Source: Pseudonocardia sp. C8 (GTDB lineage Bacteria > Actinomycetota > Actinomycetes > Mycobacteriales > Pseudonocardiaceae). Taken from it: a DNA stretch of 64,000 nucleotides. Each line of letters begins with the position of its first letter. The stretch's first letter is position 1. The DNA is taken from assembly GCF_014267175.1 (NCBI RefSeq), contig NZ_JACMTR010000002.1:3559501-3623500 (forward strand), written 5' to 3'. Positions 25,469-34,850 of this stretch are shown one piece after another. A model generated the notes under the pieces. The model saw nothing but the letters and a program-made list of their open reading frames with translations. It ran no database searches and was not told the origin of the DNA. The translations under genes and the position numbers were made by a program.

Positions 25469-26245
25469 TCACTGCCCCCGGCAGCGGTCGGCGGCGAAGG
25501 TGAGCAGGGGTTCGCGGTCGTCCGGCGTCACCGTCAGGCGGGCGGGTGGCGAGGCCGGTACCGCGGCGACGACGGTGAACGCGGTCGCCCGCTTGCTCTC
25601 GGCCAGCGCGTGCGGGTCGCAGCGCGCCGCCACGACCTCGACCGGCAGCACGACGTCCGCGCCGCCGAGCGTGAGCGGGAGCGTCCGCCCGCCGGCCGGC
25701 CGGATCCCGAAGATCGTCGTGCCGCCGAGCTCGGTGACCGCCACCGGCCCGGTGCCGGCGCGGCGGTGCAGGCGCACCGTGCCGCGCAGGCGGTCCCCGT
25801 CGCGGGTCCAGACCGGGCCGAACGTGACGCCGGCGCGGTCCCGCACGGCCCGCTCGGCGCACTCGGCGCGCTGCAGGGCACCGACCGCGCCGTGCGCGTC
25901 GGCCAGGACGAGCACGGACTCCGCACCGCCCGCGGTGACCACCGCCGTGCTCTCCCCCGCCGTCGCCGCGCAGTCCGGCGCCTCGAGCGGGATCCGGATG
26001 TCGGCCGTCGTGCCCGCGCCGAGCGCGGTACCCGGCGTCACCGGCGGCGACGGCACGAACCCGGCCGGACGCAGCTGCACCCGCTCGACCGTCACCGGAT
26101 TCCCGGCCCGCAGCCGGACGGTCAGGACCCGGGCGGCGATGTCCGAGCGGTACTGCATGACCGCCCCGGTGAGCCCGGTTTCCGGCGGCCCGGCCGCGCA
26201 GCCGGCCGCCACGAGCAGGGCGACCAGGACCGGGGCGAGCCGCAT
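25469..26245 (-). CDS. Putative secreted lipoprotein
   Basis: A 258-residue protein with a lipoprotein signal: 'MRLAPVLVALLVAAGCAAGP', the Cys at residue 16 being the likely lipidation site. The mature part is Val/Thr/Arg-rich and looks beta-sheet-like, with four further Cys residues that could form disulfides. I recognise no catalytic domain. It may be a surface-anchored protein of actinomycete type. It is transcribed alone, between the GntP operon and the Lrp regulator. I chose the ATG at 26245 because longer in-frame starts lose the signal peptide. Confidence 0.75.
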   Translation of the reverse strand: MRLAPVLVALLVAAGCAAGPPETGLTGAVMQYRSDIAARVLTVRLRAGNPVTVERVQLRPAGFVPSPPVTPGTALGAGTTADIRIPLEAPDCAATAGESTAVVTAGGAESVLVLADAHGAVGALQRAECAERAVRDRAGVTFGPVWTRDGDRLRGTVRLHRRAGTGPVAVTELGGTTIFGIRPAGGRTLPLTLGGADVVLPVEVVAARCDPHALAESKRATAFTVVAAVPASPPARLTVTPDDREPLLTFAADRCRGQ

Positions 26246-26297
26246 CGGCCCAGGGTAGGGCCGCCGAGGCGCGGGTCGCGGGCCACGCGGCCCGCGG

Positions 26298-27194
26298 TCA
26301 TCGGGGAGGCACGGCGCGCAGCGTCCGCGCGTAGTCCTCCTTGAGCACGGCGAGGTGCAGCCACGACTCGACGTGCGCGACCCCCGGGAGCGAGCGGAGG
26401 CGCTCGAGGTGGGCGTAGAGGGCGCCGGCGGACGGCTCGACGAGCGTCGCCACGGCGTCGAAGCGCCCCAGCGTCCAGGCCGCGAAGTCGACACCGCGCG
26501 CGGAGCGGAGCGCGTCGACGACCGCGGCGTCGTCGCCGGTCAGGCTGAGCCCGACGCCCATGGACAGCTGGCGGTGGGCGAGCCCGCGGGCCTCGACGGC
26601 GCTGATCCGGATGACGCCACCGTCGATCAGGCGCTGCACGCGCGTGGTGACCGCCGACGGCGAGAGCCGCACCGACTCCCCCAGCGCGCGGTAGGTCATG
26701 CGCCCGTCCCGCTGCAGGAGCTCGACGAGCGCGAGGTCGGTGTCGTCGAGCGAGAGGTCGCCGCGGTAGTCCGAGACGAAGAACCCCTTCACGACCGTCG
26801 AGTAGATGAGCGTGTTGATCTCCCCGACCTCACGCAGGCGCCGGATGTCGGCCAGGAGCTCGTGCAGCTCGGCCATCGAGCCGACGCGGATCTCGGTCAC
26901 GAGATCGTGCGCGCCGCCGACGGCCGACACCAGCACGGTCTCGTCGAGGCCGCGCAGGTACCCGGCCACGGTGTCGACGACGCCGTCGGTACGGATCGAC
27001 ACGTGCGCGAGGACGTGCTGGCCCAGGAAGGCGGGATCGACGGCGGCGACGACGCGGACGGTCCCGTCGGCGAGCATCGCGTGCAGGCGCGCGGACACGA
27101 CCGCGCGCGACTGCCCCACCCGGTGGGCGAGCGTCTGCACGCTCGCGCGGCCGTCGACCTGCAGGGCGCGGACGAGCTCGGCGTCGACGTCCAC
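26298..27194 (-). CDS. Two-domain Lrp/AsnC family regulator
   Basis: A 298-residue regulator made of two tandem Lrp/AsnC units: HTH 'LVRALQVDGRASVQTLAHRV', then a RAM-like half, then a second HTH 'LALVELLQRDGRMTYRALGE' followed by 'SVRLSPSAVTTRVQRLIDGG' and a second ligand half. Double-length Lrp proteins occur in actinobacteria. It is divergent from the permease/amidohydrolase/decarboxylase/ureohydrolase operon, so it probably controls that operon in response to an amino acid. The GTG at 27194 gives the natural start; the frame extends upstream with non-family sequence. Confidence 0.88.
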   Translation of the reverse strand: MDVDAELVRALQVDGRASVQTLAHRVGQSRAVVSARLHAMLADGTVRVVAAVDPAFLGQHVLAHVSIRTDGVVDTVAGYLRGLDETVLVSAVGGAHDLVTEIRVGSMAELHELLADIRRLREVGEINTLIYSTVVKGFFVSDYRGDLSLDDTDLALVELLQRDGRMTYRALGESVRLSPSAVTTRVQRLIDGGVIRISAVEARGLAHRQLSMGVGLSLTGDDAAVVDALRSARGVDFAAWTLGRFDAVATLVEPSAGALYAHLERLRSLPGVAHVESWLHLAVLKEDYARTLRAVPPR

Positions 27195-27405
27195 CTCGCA
27201 CCTCGCGCAGATTCCGGGAACCGCAGCATCGCGCCGACAGAACTCCAGCACGCCCCGCCCCCCGAACGGGTTCAGGACAAACCGTGTCGGCCGCGTCGAG
27301 CATATGAGCGGCGAGCGCGGACAGCTACTGGACTTCTGTCGTTTCCCGCGGGCCTCTCCGCTCGTAGCATCCGCCGCATTCGCCATCGTCCGCACAGGAG
27401 CGGTC

Positions 27406-28725
27406 ATGACCAGTACCCACGGCAGGGCGCGACGCGCAGGCGTCGCAGCATTCGTCGGCACCACCATCGAGTGGTACGACTTCTACATCTACGCGACGGC
27501 CGCCGCGCTCGTCTTCGGCCCGCTGTTCTTCCCGAGCGAGGATCCGCTCGCCGAGACCGCCGCGGCGTTCGCGACCTTCGCGGTGGCGTTCGTCGTGCGC
27601 CCGCTCGGCGGCATCCTCTTCGGACACATCGGAGACCGGCTCGGCCGCCGGGTCTCGCTCGTCGTCACGCTCCTGCTGATGGGCGTGTCGACGGTCCTGG
27701 TCGGCTGCCTGCCGACCTACGCCGACGTCGGCGCCGTGGCACCGATCCTGCTCATCGCGCTGCGTGCCCTCCAGGGACTCGCGGTCGGCGGGGAGTGGGG
27801 CGGCGCCGTGCTCATGAGCGTCGAGCACGCCCCGGAGAGGTCCAAGACCTTCTACGGCGGCTTCACCCAGCTCGGCAACCCGGCCGGCGCCCTGCTCGCC
27901 TCCGGCATCTTCGCGCTCATGTCACGTGGCGGCGAGGACTTCATCCGCGACGGCGGATGGCGGATCCCGTTCCTGCTGTCCGTCGTGCTGATCGGCGTGG
28001 GGCTCTGGGTCCGCTTCCGGGTCGAGGAGTCACCCGTGTTCTCCGAGAACGTCGAGGGGCGCAAGCAGTCGATCCCGCTGGCCTTCGCGCTGCGCACGAA
28101 CTGGCTGCCGATCCTGCTCGCCATCGGCCTCCTGCCGGTCTCCACCGGCGGCTACTACCTCGCGACGACGTTCGCGACGGCGTACGCGACCGGCGAGCCG
28201 ATCCTGCTCAGCGAGCAGCTCGTCCTCGACGCCATGACGGTCGCCTCGCTCGTCGAGTTCCTGGTCACCCTGCCCGTGGCCTGGCTGGGCGACCGCTGGG
28301 GCCGCAAGAACGTCATGTACATCGGCCTGGCCACCTCGGTGCTGACGTTCGCCCCGTTCCTGCTCGCGATGCCGGGCCGGAACGAGCCCCTGGTCTTCCT
28401 GCTCGCGTCGCTCGTGCGGGTCGCGATGAGCGGTACCTACGCGCCGGTCGCCGCGATCCTCGCCCAGATGTTCCGCCCGCAGGCCCGCTACACGTCCGTC
28501 GCGCTGTCGTACGGCGTCGGCGCCGCCGTGTGGGCGGGCTTCTCCCCGTGGTTCGCGACCCGGCTCGTCGCGTGGACCGGCAGCGTCTGGTCGGTCATCG
28601 CACTGTTCACCGCGATGGCCGTCGTCGCCGGCATCTGCACCCGGCTCGCGCCGCAGCACTCCGACGACACGCCGGCGACCCCGGCCGTCACTCCCCCGAC
28701 CGACACGACGAACCGGATCCGATGA
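27406..28725 (+). CDS. MFS transporter, metabolite:H+ symporter (MHS) family
   Basis: A 439-residue permease with twelve predicted membrane segments. The MHS signature is strong: 'VGTTIEWYDFYIYATAAALV' near the N-terminus, 'RPLGGILFGHIGDRLGRRVS' (loop 2-3) and 'LQGLAVGGEWGGAVLM'. Members import organic acids, betaines or amino-acid derivatives. CAGGAG lies 5 nt before the ATG at 27406. It is the first gene of a four-gene operon; its stop overlaps the amidohydrolase ATG (ATGA). Confidence 0.92.
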   Translation: MTSTHGRARRAGVAAFVGTTIEWYDFYIYATAAALVFGPLFFPSEDPLAETAAAFATFAVAFVVRPLGGILFGHIGDRLGRRVSLVVTLLLMGVSTVLVGCLPTYADVGAVAPILLIALRALQGLAVGGEWGGAVLMSVEHAPERSKTFYGGFTQLGNPAGALLASGIFALMSRGGEDFIRDGGWRIPFLLSVVLIGVGLWVRFRVEESPVFSENVEGRKQSIPLAFALRTNWLPILLAIGLLPVSTGGYYLATTFATAYATGEPILLSEQLVLDAMTVASLVEFLVTLPVAWLGDRWGRKNVMYIGLATSVLTFAPFLLAMPGRNEPLVFLLASLVRVAMSGTYAPVAAILAQMFRPQARYTSVALSYGVGAAVWAGFSPWFATRLVAWTGSVWSVIALFTAMAVVAGICTRLAPQHSDDTPATPAVTPPTDTTNRIR

Positions 28726-30392
28726 GAAAGCTCGTTCCCTTCGACCGATCCGGTCAGGCCACGGCCCGGCTGGTGACCGCGCGCACCGTCCACACCGTCG
28801 ACGCCGGCGACACCACGGCGACCGCACTGCTGTTCGACCGGGGCCGGATCCTGGCCGTCGGCAGCGTGGCCGCCTGCGAGGAGGCAGGGCGTCACCTGGG
28901 GCTGGATCCCGAGCGGATCGACCTCGGGGACGCCGTCGTCGTGCCGGGCTTCGTCGACGCGCACGCGCACCCGCTCATGTACGGCCAGATGATGACCTGG
29001 GTCGACTGCGGGCCGGAGCGGGCGCGCAGCATCCCGGAGATCGTGGCGCTGCTCCGGGCCGCGGCGGCCGGCCTGCCGCCGGGGCGTCCCGTCCGCGGGT
29101 ACGGCTACGAGCAGGCCAACCTCGCCGAGCGCCGGCACCCGACGCGCTACGAGCTGGACGAGGTCGCCGCCGACCGCGAGGTGTACCTGATGAACGCCTC
29201 CGGGCACGGCGGCGTGGTCAACTCGCACACGCTCGCCGTCAACGGGGTCGGCCGCGACACCCCGGATCCGGACGGCGGGGTGTTCTTCCGCGACGCCGAC
29301 GGTGAGCCGACCGGTGAGCTCTCCGACGCCGCCTGCAACATCCTCACCGGCGTGCACGGGGTGAAGGTCGGCCACCACGGCCCGAACTTCCATCTCGCCG
29401 ACGAGCCGGAGGAGCACCTGCGCCAGCTCGACGCCGCCACCCGGCGGTTCCTCGCGGGCGGGGTCACGACGGTCGGCGACGCGCAGGTGACACGGCGCGA
29501 GTTCGACATGTACCTGCGGCTCGCCGAGGGCGGCCGGCTGGACCTCCGCGTGTCGATGTACCTGCTCTCGCACCTGCTCGACGACGCGCTGGAGATGGGG
29601 CTGGTCGGGGCGTTCGGCAACGCGCACCTCAGCTTCGCCGGCATCAAGTTCTACGCCGACGGGACGCTGGGCGGATGGACGGCCTACTTCCCGGACGGCT
29701 ACGTCGGCGACCCGTGCCGGACCGGGCAGCTGTATCACGAGCCGGCCGAGTACGCCGAGCTCATCCGGCGGGCGCACCGGGCGGGGCTGCAGACGGCGAC
29801 GCACGCGCAGTCCCCGACGGCGATCGAGATGGTGGTCTCGGCCCTCGAGTCGGCGCTCGCCGAGCGTCCCGACCCCGACGCCCGGCACCGCATCGAGCAC
29901 TGCGGGCTGCCCACCCCCGACCAGATCCGGCGCATGGCCGCCGCGGGCATCCGGCCGGTGAACCAGACCCAGCACTACTTCAACTGGGGGGAAGGTGTCG
30001 AGCAGGCCGTCGGGACGCCGGGTGAGCGCTTCAACCCGCTCGGCGAGTTCCGGGACGCCGGGGTCGCCTACACGCTGTCCTCGGACGCGCCGGTCGCCGA
30101 GCCGATCCCGCTGGAGGCGATCCAGACCGCCGTCACCCGGGTGACCCGCCGGGGACGCAAGCTCGGGCCGGATTCGCTGCGCGTCGCCGCGCGTGACGCG
30201 CTGCGCGCGCACACCGTCGAGGGTGCCGTGTCGCTCGGCCGCGAGGCCGACCTCGGGTCGCTCGAGGCCGGCAAGTACGCCGACTTCGCCGTGCTCGACG
30301 ACGACCCGCTCGGCGTCGACGCCGACGCCATCTCGCCCATCCGCGTCCGGGAGACCTGGGTCGGCGGCGAACGACGGCACCGGACGGTCTGA
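28722..30392 (+). CDS. Amidohydrolase (YtcJ-like, amidohydrolase family 3)
   Basis: A 556-residue metal-dependent amidohydrolase. The HxH metal motif is in 'VPGFVDAHAHPLMYG' (about residues 76-90), further ligands are in 'LQTATHAQSPTAIEM' and 'HRIEHCGLP', and the catalytic Asp is in 'TLSSDAPV'. YtcJ-like enzymes remove acyl or formyl groups from amides, amines or amino-acid derivatives; the substrate here is unknown. It is coupled to the permease upstream, and the TPP enzyme starts 1 bp after its stop. In this operon it could release an amino acid or guanidino compound from an N-acyl precursor. Confidence 0.86.
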   Translation: MRKLVPFDRSGQATARLVTARTVHTVDAGDTTATALLFDRGRILAVGSVAACEEAGRHLGLDPERIDLGDAVVVPGFVDAHAHPLMYGQMMTWVDCGPERARSIPEIVALLRAAAAGLPPGRPVRGYGYEQANLAERRHPTRYELDEVAADREVYLMNASGHGGVVNSHTLAVNGVGRDTPDPDGGVFFRDADGEPTGELSDAACNILTGVHGVKVGHHGPNFHLADEPEEHLRQLDAATRRFLAGGVTTVGDAQVTRREFDMYLRLAEGGRLDLRVSMYLLSHLLDDALEMGLVGAFGNAHLSFAGIKFYADGTLGGWTAYFPDGYVGDPCRTGQLYHEPAEYAELIRRAHRAGLQTATHAQSPTAIEMVVSALESALAERPDPDARHRIEHCGLPTPDQIRRMAAAGIRPVNQTQHYFNWGEGVEQAVGTPGERFNPLGEFRDAGVAYTLSSDAPVAEPIPLEAIQTAVTRVTRRGRKLGPDSLRVAARDALRAHTVEGAVSLGREADLGSLEAGKYADFAVLDDDPLGVDADAISPIRVRETWVGGERRHRTV

Positions 30393-30393
30393 C

Positions 30394-32022
30394 GTGGACA
30401 GCTCTGACGTGGACACCCCGCACGCGGACACCACCGGCCGGGCCGTCCTGGAGACGGTCCGCGCCTACGGCGTCACCACGGTCTTCGGCATCCCGGGCAC
30501 CCACAACCTGGAGCTCTACCGGCCGCTCGCCGACCTCGGCATCCGTGCCGTCACGAACCGGCACGAGCAGGGCGCCGGCTACGGCGCGGACGGATGGGCC
30601 CAGATGACCGGGCTGCCGGGCGTCGTCCTCACGACGTCCGGGCCCGGACTCCAGAACGCCATGAGCGCCGTCGGCACGGCGTTCTGCGAGTCCCGGCCGC
30701 TGCTCGTGCTGTCACCCGGGGTTCCGCTCGGTCAGGAGTTCCGCGACGCCGGGACCCTGCACGAGACGAAGGACGCCACCGCGATGGTCGCCGCGGTCGC
30801 GGAATGGTCGCGCCGCGTGACGAGCGCGGCCGAGGCGGTCGACGCCGTGCACGACGCCTTCACGCTGTTCCGCACGGGCCGGCCGCGGCCCGTGCACATC
30901 GAGATCCCGCTGGACGTGCTGGAGGCCCCGGCCGGGGTGCCGGCCGCGGCGCGGGCGGCGCGCCCCGCACCCCCGCCGGTGGGGGTGGACGCCGGGGCCG
31001 TGCGGCAGGCCGCCGCCCTGCTCGCGGGCGCACGGTCGCCGGTGATCCTCGCGGGCGGGGGCGCCACGGGCGCGTCCCGCCAGGTGACCGCGCTCGCCGA
31101 GCGTCTCGGCGCTCCCGTGCTCACGACGATCAACGGCAAGGGCACGCTCGACGAGGACCACCCGCTCGCGCTGGGGTCGAACCTGCGGCTGCCCTCGGCA
31201 CGGGCCGTCGCCGAGGCGGCCGACGTCCTGCTCGTCCTCGGCTCGAAGGTCGGGGAGGCCGAGCTGTGGGCGCCCGCCCTGCCGGTGCGCGGTGCGGTCG
31301 TGCGGGTCGACATCTCGCCCGCGCAGCTGCACAAGAACCTCGACGCGACCGTGGGGATCGTGGGCGACTGCGCGCGCGTGCTCGACGCCCTGCTCGCCGC
31401 GACGCCCCCGGGCACGCGGGAGCACCCTGATCTCGCACCCGTGCGGTCCGCCGTCTCGGACGAGGTGCGCGCACCGTTGCCCGAGACGGTCGAGCTGGCC
31501 GGACTGATCGCGGCGGCGCTCCCCCCGGACGCGATCGTCGCCGGCGACTCCTCGCAGATCGTCTACCGGGCGCTCGTGAACGTGCTCCGGCAACCGCGGC
31601 CGCGCTCGCTGCTCTACACGCCGACGTACGCCACGCTCGGCTACGGCCTGCCGGCGGCGATCGGTGCGTGCGTCGCCCAGGACGGGCGACCCGTCGTCGC
31701 CGTCCTCGGCGACGGTGCGCTGATGTTCTGCGTCAACGAGCTCGCGACCGCCGTCGAGCAGCGGCTCGACCTCGTCGTCGTGTGCGTCGACAACGGCGGG
31801 TACGCCGAGATCCGCGAGAACGAGGTCGACCGGGGCATCCCGCCCGTCGGCGTCGACCTGGTGCAGCCCGACTGGGTGGCGCTCGCCGCGGCGTTCGGCG
31901 CGCGCGGAACCCGCGTCGACGACGGCGACGCGATCGGTCCCGCCGTGCGCTCGGCCGTGGCCGCCGGCGGTGTCCACCTCATCCACGTCCCGCAGTCCCA
32001 CCTCAGGAGGCCCCGCTCGTGA
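30394..32022 (+). CDS. TPP-dependent decarboxylase, AruI-like (5-guanidino-2-oxopentanoate type)
   Basis: A 542-residue thiamine-diphosphate enzyme with the acetolactate-synthase three-domain layout. The N-terminal '[20 protein letters not shown]' and catalytic Glu in '[19 protein letters not shown]' are intact; TPP/Mg binding is in '[20 protein letters not shown]' and 'VDNGGYAEI'. The 'HNLELYRPL' opening and context resemble AruI, the 2-ketoarginine decarboxylase of the arginine transaminase pathway, which makes 4-guanidinobutanal. I recall that similarity rather than having measured it. GTG start at 30394 (30409 also possible; a short tctgacgtggac repeat surrounds both). The agmatinase-family gene follows with a 4-bp overlap. 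Confidence 0.82.
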   Translation: MDSSDVDTPHADTTGRAVLETVRAYGVTTVFGIPGTHNLELYRPLADLGIRAVTNRHEQGAGYGADGWAQMTGLPGVVLTTSGPGLQNAMSAVGTAFCESRPLLVLSPGVPLGQEFRDAGTLHETKDATAMVAAVAEWSRRVTSAAEAVDAVHDAFTLFRTGRPRPVHIEIPLDVLEAPAGVPAAARAARPAPPPVGVDAGAVRQAAALLAGARSPVILAGGGATGASRQVTALAERLGAPVLTTINGKGTLDEDHPLALGSNLRLPSARAVAEAADVLLVLGSKVGEAELWAPALPVRGAVVRVDISPAQLHKNLDATVGIVGDCARVLDALLAATPPGTREHPDLAPVRSAVSDEVRAPLPETVELAGLIAAALPPDAIVAGDSSQIVYRALVNVLRQPRPRSLLYTPTYATLGYGLPAAIGACVAQDGRPVVAVLGDGALMFCVNELATAVEQRLDLVVVCVDNGGYAEIRENEVDRGIPPVGVDLVQPDWVALAAAFGARGTRVDDGDAIGPAVRSAVAAGGVHLIHVPQSHLRRPRS

Positions 32023-32963
32023 GCGAGAACATCGGCCCCGTCGACGCGTCGCTCGTCCCCCGCTACGCGGGCATCGCGACCTTCGCCCGGCTCCCCCGCA
32101 TCGAGGAGGTCGACCACGCGGACATCGCCGTGGTGGGCGTGCCGTTCGACAGCGGCGTGAGCTACCGGCCCGGCGCCCGGTTCGGTCCGGCACACGTGCG
32201 GGAGTCCTCCCGCCTGCTGCGGCCCTACAACCCGGCGCAGGACGTCTCGCCGTTCGCCACGCAGCAGGTCGCCGACGCCGGCGACATCGCGGCGAACCCC
32301 TTCGACATCGACGACGCGGTGCGGGCGATCGAGGAGGCGGCGACCGCGCTGCGCGCCGGTGGAACGCGGCTGGTGACGATCGGCGGGGACCACACGATCG
32401 CCCTCCCGCTCCTCCGCTCGGTCGCGAAGGAGCACGGTCCGGTGGCCGTCCTGCACTTCGACGCCCACCTCGACACCTGGGACACCTACTTCGGCGCGCC
32501 GGTCACCCACGGCACGCCGTTCCGCCGGGCGAGCGAGGAGGGACTCATCGACCGCACGGCGAGCATGCACGTCGGCACCCGGGGTCCGCTGTACGGGGAG
32601 GCCGATCTCGCCGACGACGAGCGGCTCGGGTTCGCCGTCGTCACGACCGACCACATCGAGGAGGACGGCGTCGAGCGCGCCGTCGAACGCATCCGGGCCC
32701 GGATCGGGGACGCCCCGCTCTACGTCTCGGTCGACATCGACGTCCTCGACCCGGCGCACGCGCCCGGGACGGGCACCCCGGAGGCGGGCGGGCTGACCTC
32801 CCGGGAGCTGCTGCGCATGCTGCGCGCGCTCTCCGGCACCCACATCGTCGGGGCGGACGTCGTCGAGGTCGCCCCGGCCTACGACCACGCCCAGATCACC
32901 GCCGTCGCCGCCGCCCACGTGACGTACGAGCTCGTCAGCGCGATGGCGCCGGCGGGTGCGTGA
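32019..32963 (+). CDS. Agmatinase/ureohydrolase family protein (guanidinobutyrase candidate)
   Basis: A 314-residue Mn-dependent ureohydrolase. All metal motifs are present: GGDHTI, '[10 protein letters not shown]' and '[19 protein letters not shown]'. These enzymes split a guanidino group into urea and an amine. Family members act on agmatine, guanidinobutyrate or guanidinopropionate; next to an AruI-like decarboxylase, guanidinobutyrate is the most economical choice, but it is unproven. The GTG overlaps the upstream TGA and follows CAGGAGG. It ends the operon, with a hairpin terminator 10 bp later. Confidence 0.88.
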   Translation: MSENIGPVDASLVPRYAGIATFARLPRIEEVDHADIAVVGVPFDSGVSYRPGARFGPAHVRESSRLLRPYNPAQDVSPFATQQVADAGDIAANPFDIDDAVRAIEEAATALRAGGTRLVTIGGDHTIALPLLRSVAKEHGPVAVLHFDAHLDTWDTYFGAPVTHGTPFRRASEEGLIDRTASMHVGTRGPLYGEADLADDERLGFAVVTTDHIEEDGVERAVERIRARIGDAPLYVSVDIDVLDPAHAPGTGTPEAGGLTSRELLRMLRALSGTHIVGADVVEVAPAYDHAQITAVAAAHVTYELVSAMAPAGA

Positions 32964-32972
32964 GACGGATCC

Positions 32973-32994
32973 GCCGCCCCTCTCAGTGGGCGGC
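32973..32994. terminator. Hairpin between convergent ureohydrolase and LysE genes
   Basis: GCCGCCC (32973-32979) pairs perfectly with GGGCGGC (32988-32994) over an 8-nt loop that contains the LysE stop codon. It can serve both convergent transcripts, without a U-tract, as is common in GC-rich actinobacteria. Confidence 0.6.
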
Positions 32995-33603
32995 GAGGAC
33001 CCCGCCGAACCCGAGCAACGCGACGCCGGCGACGGCGTCCCCGGCCCGGCGCACCCGGCGCCGGGAGAACCAGTCGCGGGCCCGGTGCACGGCCAGCACC
33101 ATGCCGGCCTGGTAGACCACGCCCAGCACGGCGACGGTGAGCGCCAGCAGCAGGGCGTCGACGATCGTCGTCACCCCGGGGACCAGGAACTGCGGCAGCA
33201 CCGACAGGTACATGATCAGGACCTTCGGGTTGGTGACGTTCGAGCCGAAGCCCAGCAGCACGGCGCGGTACGCGGGCACCCGCGGACCGCCGGCACCGAC
33301 GTCCGGGTAGTCGCCGCGGCGGGCGGCCCGCAGCGCCTGCACCCCGAGCACGCACAGGTAGACCACGCCCGCCCAGCGGATCACGGTGAACGCGGTGTGG
33401 GAGCGGGCGATCAGGACACCGAGGCCGAACGCCGCCGCGGAACCCTGCAGCACGTTCCCCGCGAACACCCCGGCCGCCGTCAACAGCCCGGACCGGCGGC
33501 CCCCGGCCAGCGAGGACCGCAGCAGGACGAACGTGTCCGGGCCCGGCATCAGCACCAGCCCCACGACGATCAGCAGGTACGCACCGTACGACGCCCAGGT
33601 CAC
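32983..33603 (-). CDS. LysE/RhtB family amino-acid exporter
   Basis: A 206-residue membrane protein with about six hydrophobic segments, standard for LysE/RhtB translocators. 'LLIVVGLVLMPGPDTFVLLR' near the N-terminus is the family signature, followed by 'GSNVTNPKVLIMYLSVLPQF'. It probably exports an amino acid or related metabolite. I take the GTG at 33603, which places the first helix correctly; longer starts would run through the large inverted repeat. It is convergent with the ureohydrolase operon and divergent from the pseudouridine synthase gene. Confidence 0.88.
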   Translation of the reverse strand: MTWASYGAYLLIVVGLVLMPGPDTFVLLRSSLAGGRRSGLLTAAGVFAGNVLQGSAAAFGLGVLIARSHTAFTVIRWAGVVYLCVLGVQALRAARRGDYPDVGAGGPRVPAYRAVLLGFGSNVTNPKVLIMYLSVLPQFLVPGVTTIVDALLLALTVAVLGVVYQAGMVLAVHRARDWFSRRRVRRAGDAVAGVALLGFGGVLAAH

Positions 33604-33638
33604 GTACGGCGATGCTACTGCCCGGCGCCGCTCCGCCT

Positions 33639-33726
33639 GCCCGGGCCCGGTGATCGACGATCGGGCACGGGATCCGGCCGAGGATGACCGCATCCCGTGC
33701 CGGATCGTCGATCACCGGGGCCGGGC
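33639..33726. repeat. Large inverted repeat (35-bp arms, 18-bp loop)
   Basis: Arms 33639-33673 and 33692-33726 are complementary at 33 of 35 positions. The central core includes CGGTGATCGACGATC on one side and its mirror on the other. It lies wholly in the promoter gap between the divergent LysE and pseudouridine synthase genes, so it is not a simple terminator. It could be a composite operator or a mobile palindromic element. Confidence 0.8.
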
Positions 33727-33767
33727 GCGGTGAACGCGGGTGCGGCCCCGCCGTACCGTGGTCGTCC

Positions 33768-34751
33768 GTGAGCTCCCGCACCCGCCGCGGCCGCGCCGCC
33801 CGGCGCCGGGCCGCGGCCCTGCAGACGGCGCCGCTGCCGAGCCGTGACGGCCTCGCCCCGGCCCGGCTCCGCACCCCGCCCGACGGGGTGTGGGCGACGA
33901 TGCGCGACCACCTCGCGGACCGGCTCCCGCACGTCGACCCGGCGCGGATCGACGCGCGGCTCGCCGCCGGGGAGATCGTCACCGCGGCCGGGCCGCTGAC
34001 CCCGGAGTCGCCGTTCACGCCGTCGACGACGCTGTGGCTCTACCGCGACGAACCGGACGAGGTGGAGGTCCCGTTCCCCCTCGAGGTGCTGCACGCCGAC
34101 GACGACCTGGTGGTCGTCGACAAACCGCACTTCCTGGCGACCATCCCGCGGGGCAGCCACGTACGGCAGACCGTGCTCGTCCGGCTCCGGCACGAGCTGG
34201 GGCTGCCTCACCTCAGTCCGGCGCACCGGCTCGACCGGGCCACGGCCGGGGTGCTGTTGCTGGTGGCGCGCCCGGAGCTGCGCGGGGACTACCAGACCCT
34301 GTTCGCGCGCGGCCGGGTCGCGAAGACCTACGAGGCCGTCGCGCCGTACGACCCGGCGCTGGAGCTGCCGCGCACCGAGGTGTCGCGGATCGTGAAGGTG
34401 CCGGGCGTGTTCGCGGCGCGGACCGAGCCGGGCCCGCCGAACGCGGAGACCCGCATCGAGCTCGCCGGGCACCGCGACGGCCTCGCCCGCTACCGGCTGC
34501 ACCCCCGCACCGGGCGGACCCACCAGCTCCGGGTGCACCTCGACGAGCTGGGCATCCCGATCCTCGGCGACGACGTCTACCCCGAGCTGCGGCGCCGCGC
34601 GGCCGGCGACTTCACCCGGCCGCTGCAGCTGCTGTCGCGGTCGCTGGAGTTCGACGACCCGGTGACGGGTGCCCGCCGCCGGTTCGTCAGCCGCCGCACG
34701 CTCCGGGCCTGGGACGACCCGGAGGGCTGGGCGGCCGGTACCCCGGGCTGA
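33768..34751 (+). CDS. RluA-family RNA pseudouridine synthase
   Basis: A 327-residue pseudouridine synthase. The catalytic motif 'PAHRLDRATAGVLLLV' carries the nucleophilic Asp (HRLDR), 'DDDLVVVDKPHFLATIPRGS' is the RluA motif I, and 'LHPRTGRTHQLRVHLDELGI' is motif III. It isomerises uridine in rRNA or tRNA; the target site is not predictable. The GTG at 33768 gives a basic N-terminal stretch (about 25 residues of Arg/Ala) before the folded domain. It is a single gene, convergent with the kinase-like gene, with about 100 bp between. Confidence 0.9.
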   Translation: MSSRTRRGRAARRRAAALQTAPLPSRDGLAPARLRTPPDGVWATMRDHLADRLPHVDPARIDARLAAGEIVTAAGPLTPESPFTPSTTLWLYRDEPDEVEVPFPLEVLHADDDLVVVDKPHFLATIPRGSHVRQTVLVRLRHELGLPHLSPAHRLDRATAGVLLLVARPELRGDYQTLFARGRVAKTYEAVAPYDPALELPRTEVSRIVKVPGVFAARTEPGPPNAETRIELAGHRDGLARYRLHPRTGRTHQLRVHLDELGIPILGDDVYPELRRRAAGDFTRPLQLLSRSLEFDDPVTGARRRFVSRRTLRAWDDPEGWAAGTPG

Positions 34752-34850
34752 CCTCGCCGGGCGTCAGCCGGCCGCCCTCGCCGGGCATCGGCCGCGCCCG
34801 CCTCGGCCGGCCGCGCCCGCCTCGGCCGGCCGCGCCCGCCACACCGGGCG

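Noticed and set aside
26355..28721. Long upstream plus-strand extension of the amidohydrolase frame
   Set aside because: It overlaps the Lrp and MHS permease genes in other frames and lacks any domain. The amidohydrolase begins at the ATG overlapping the permease stop.
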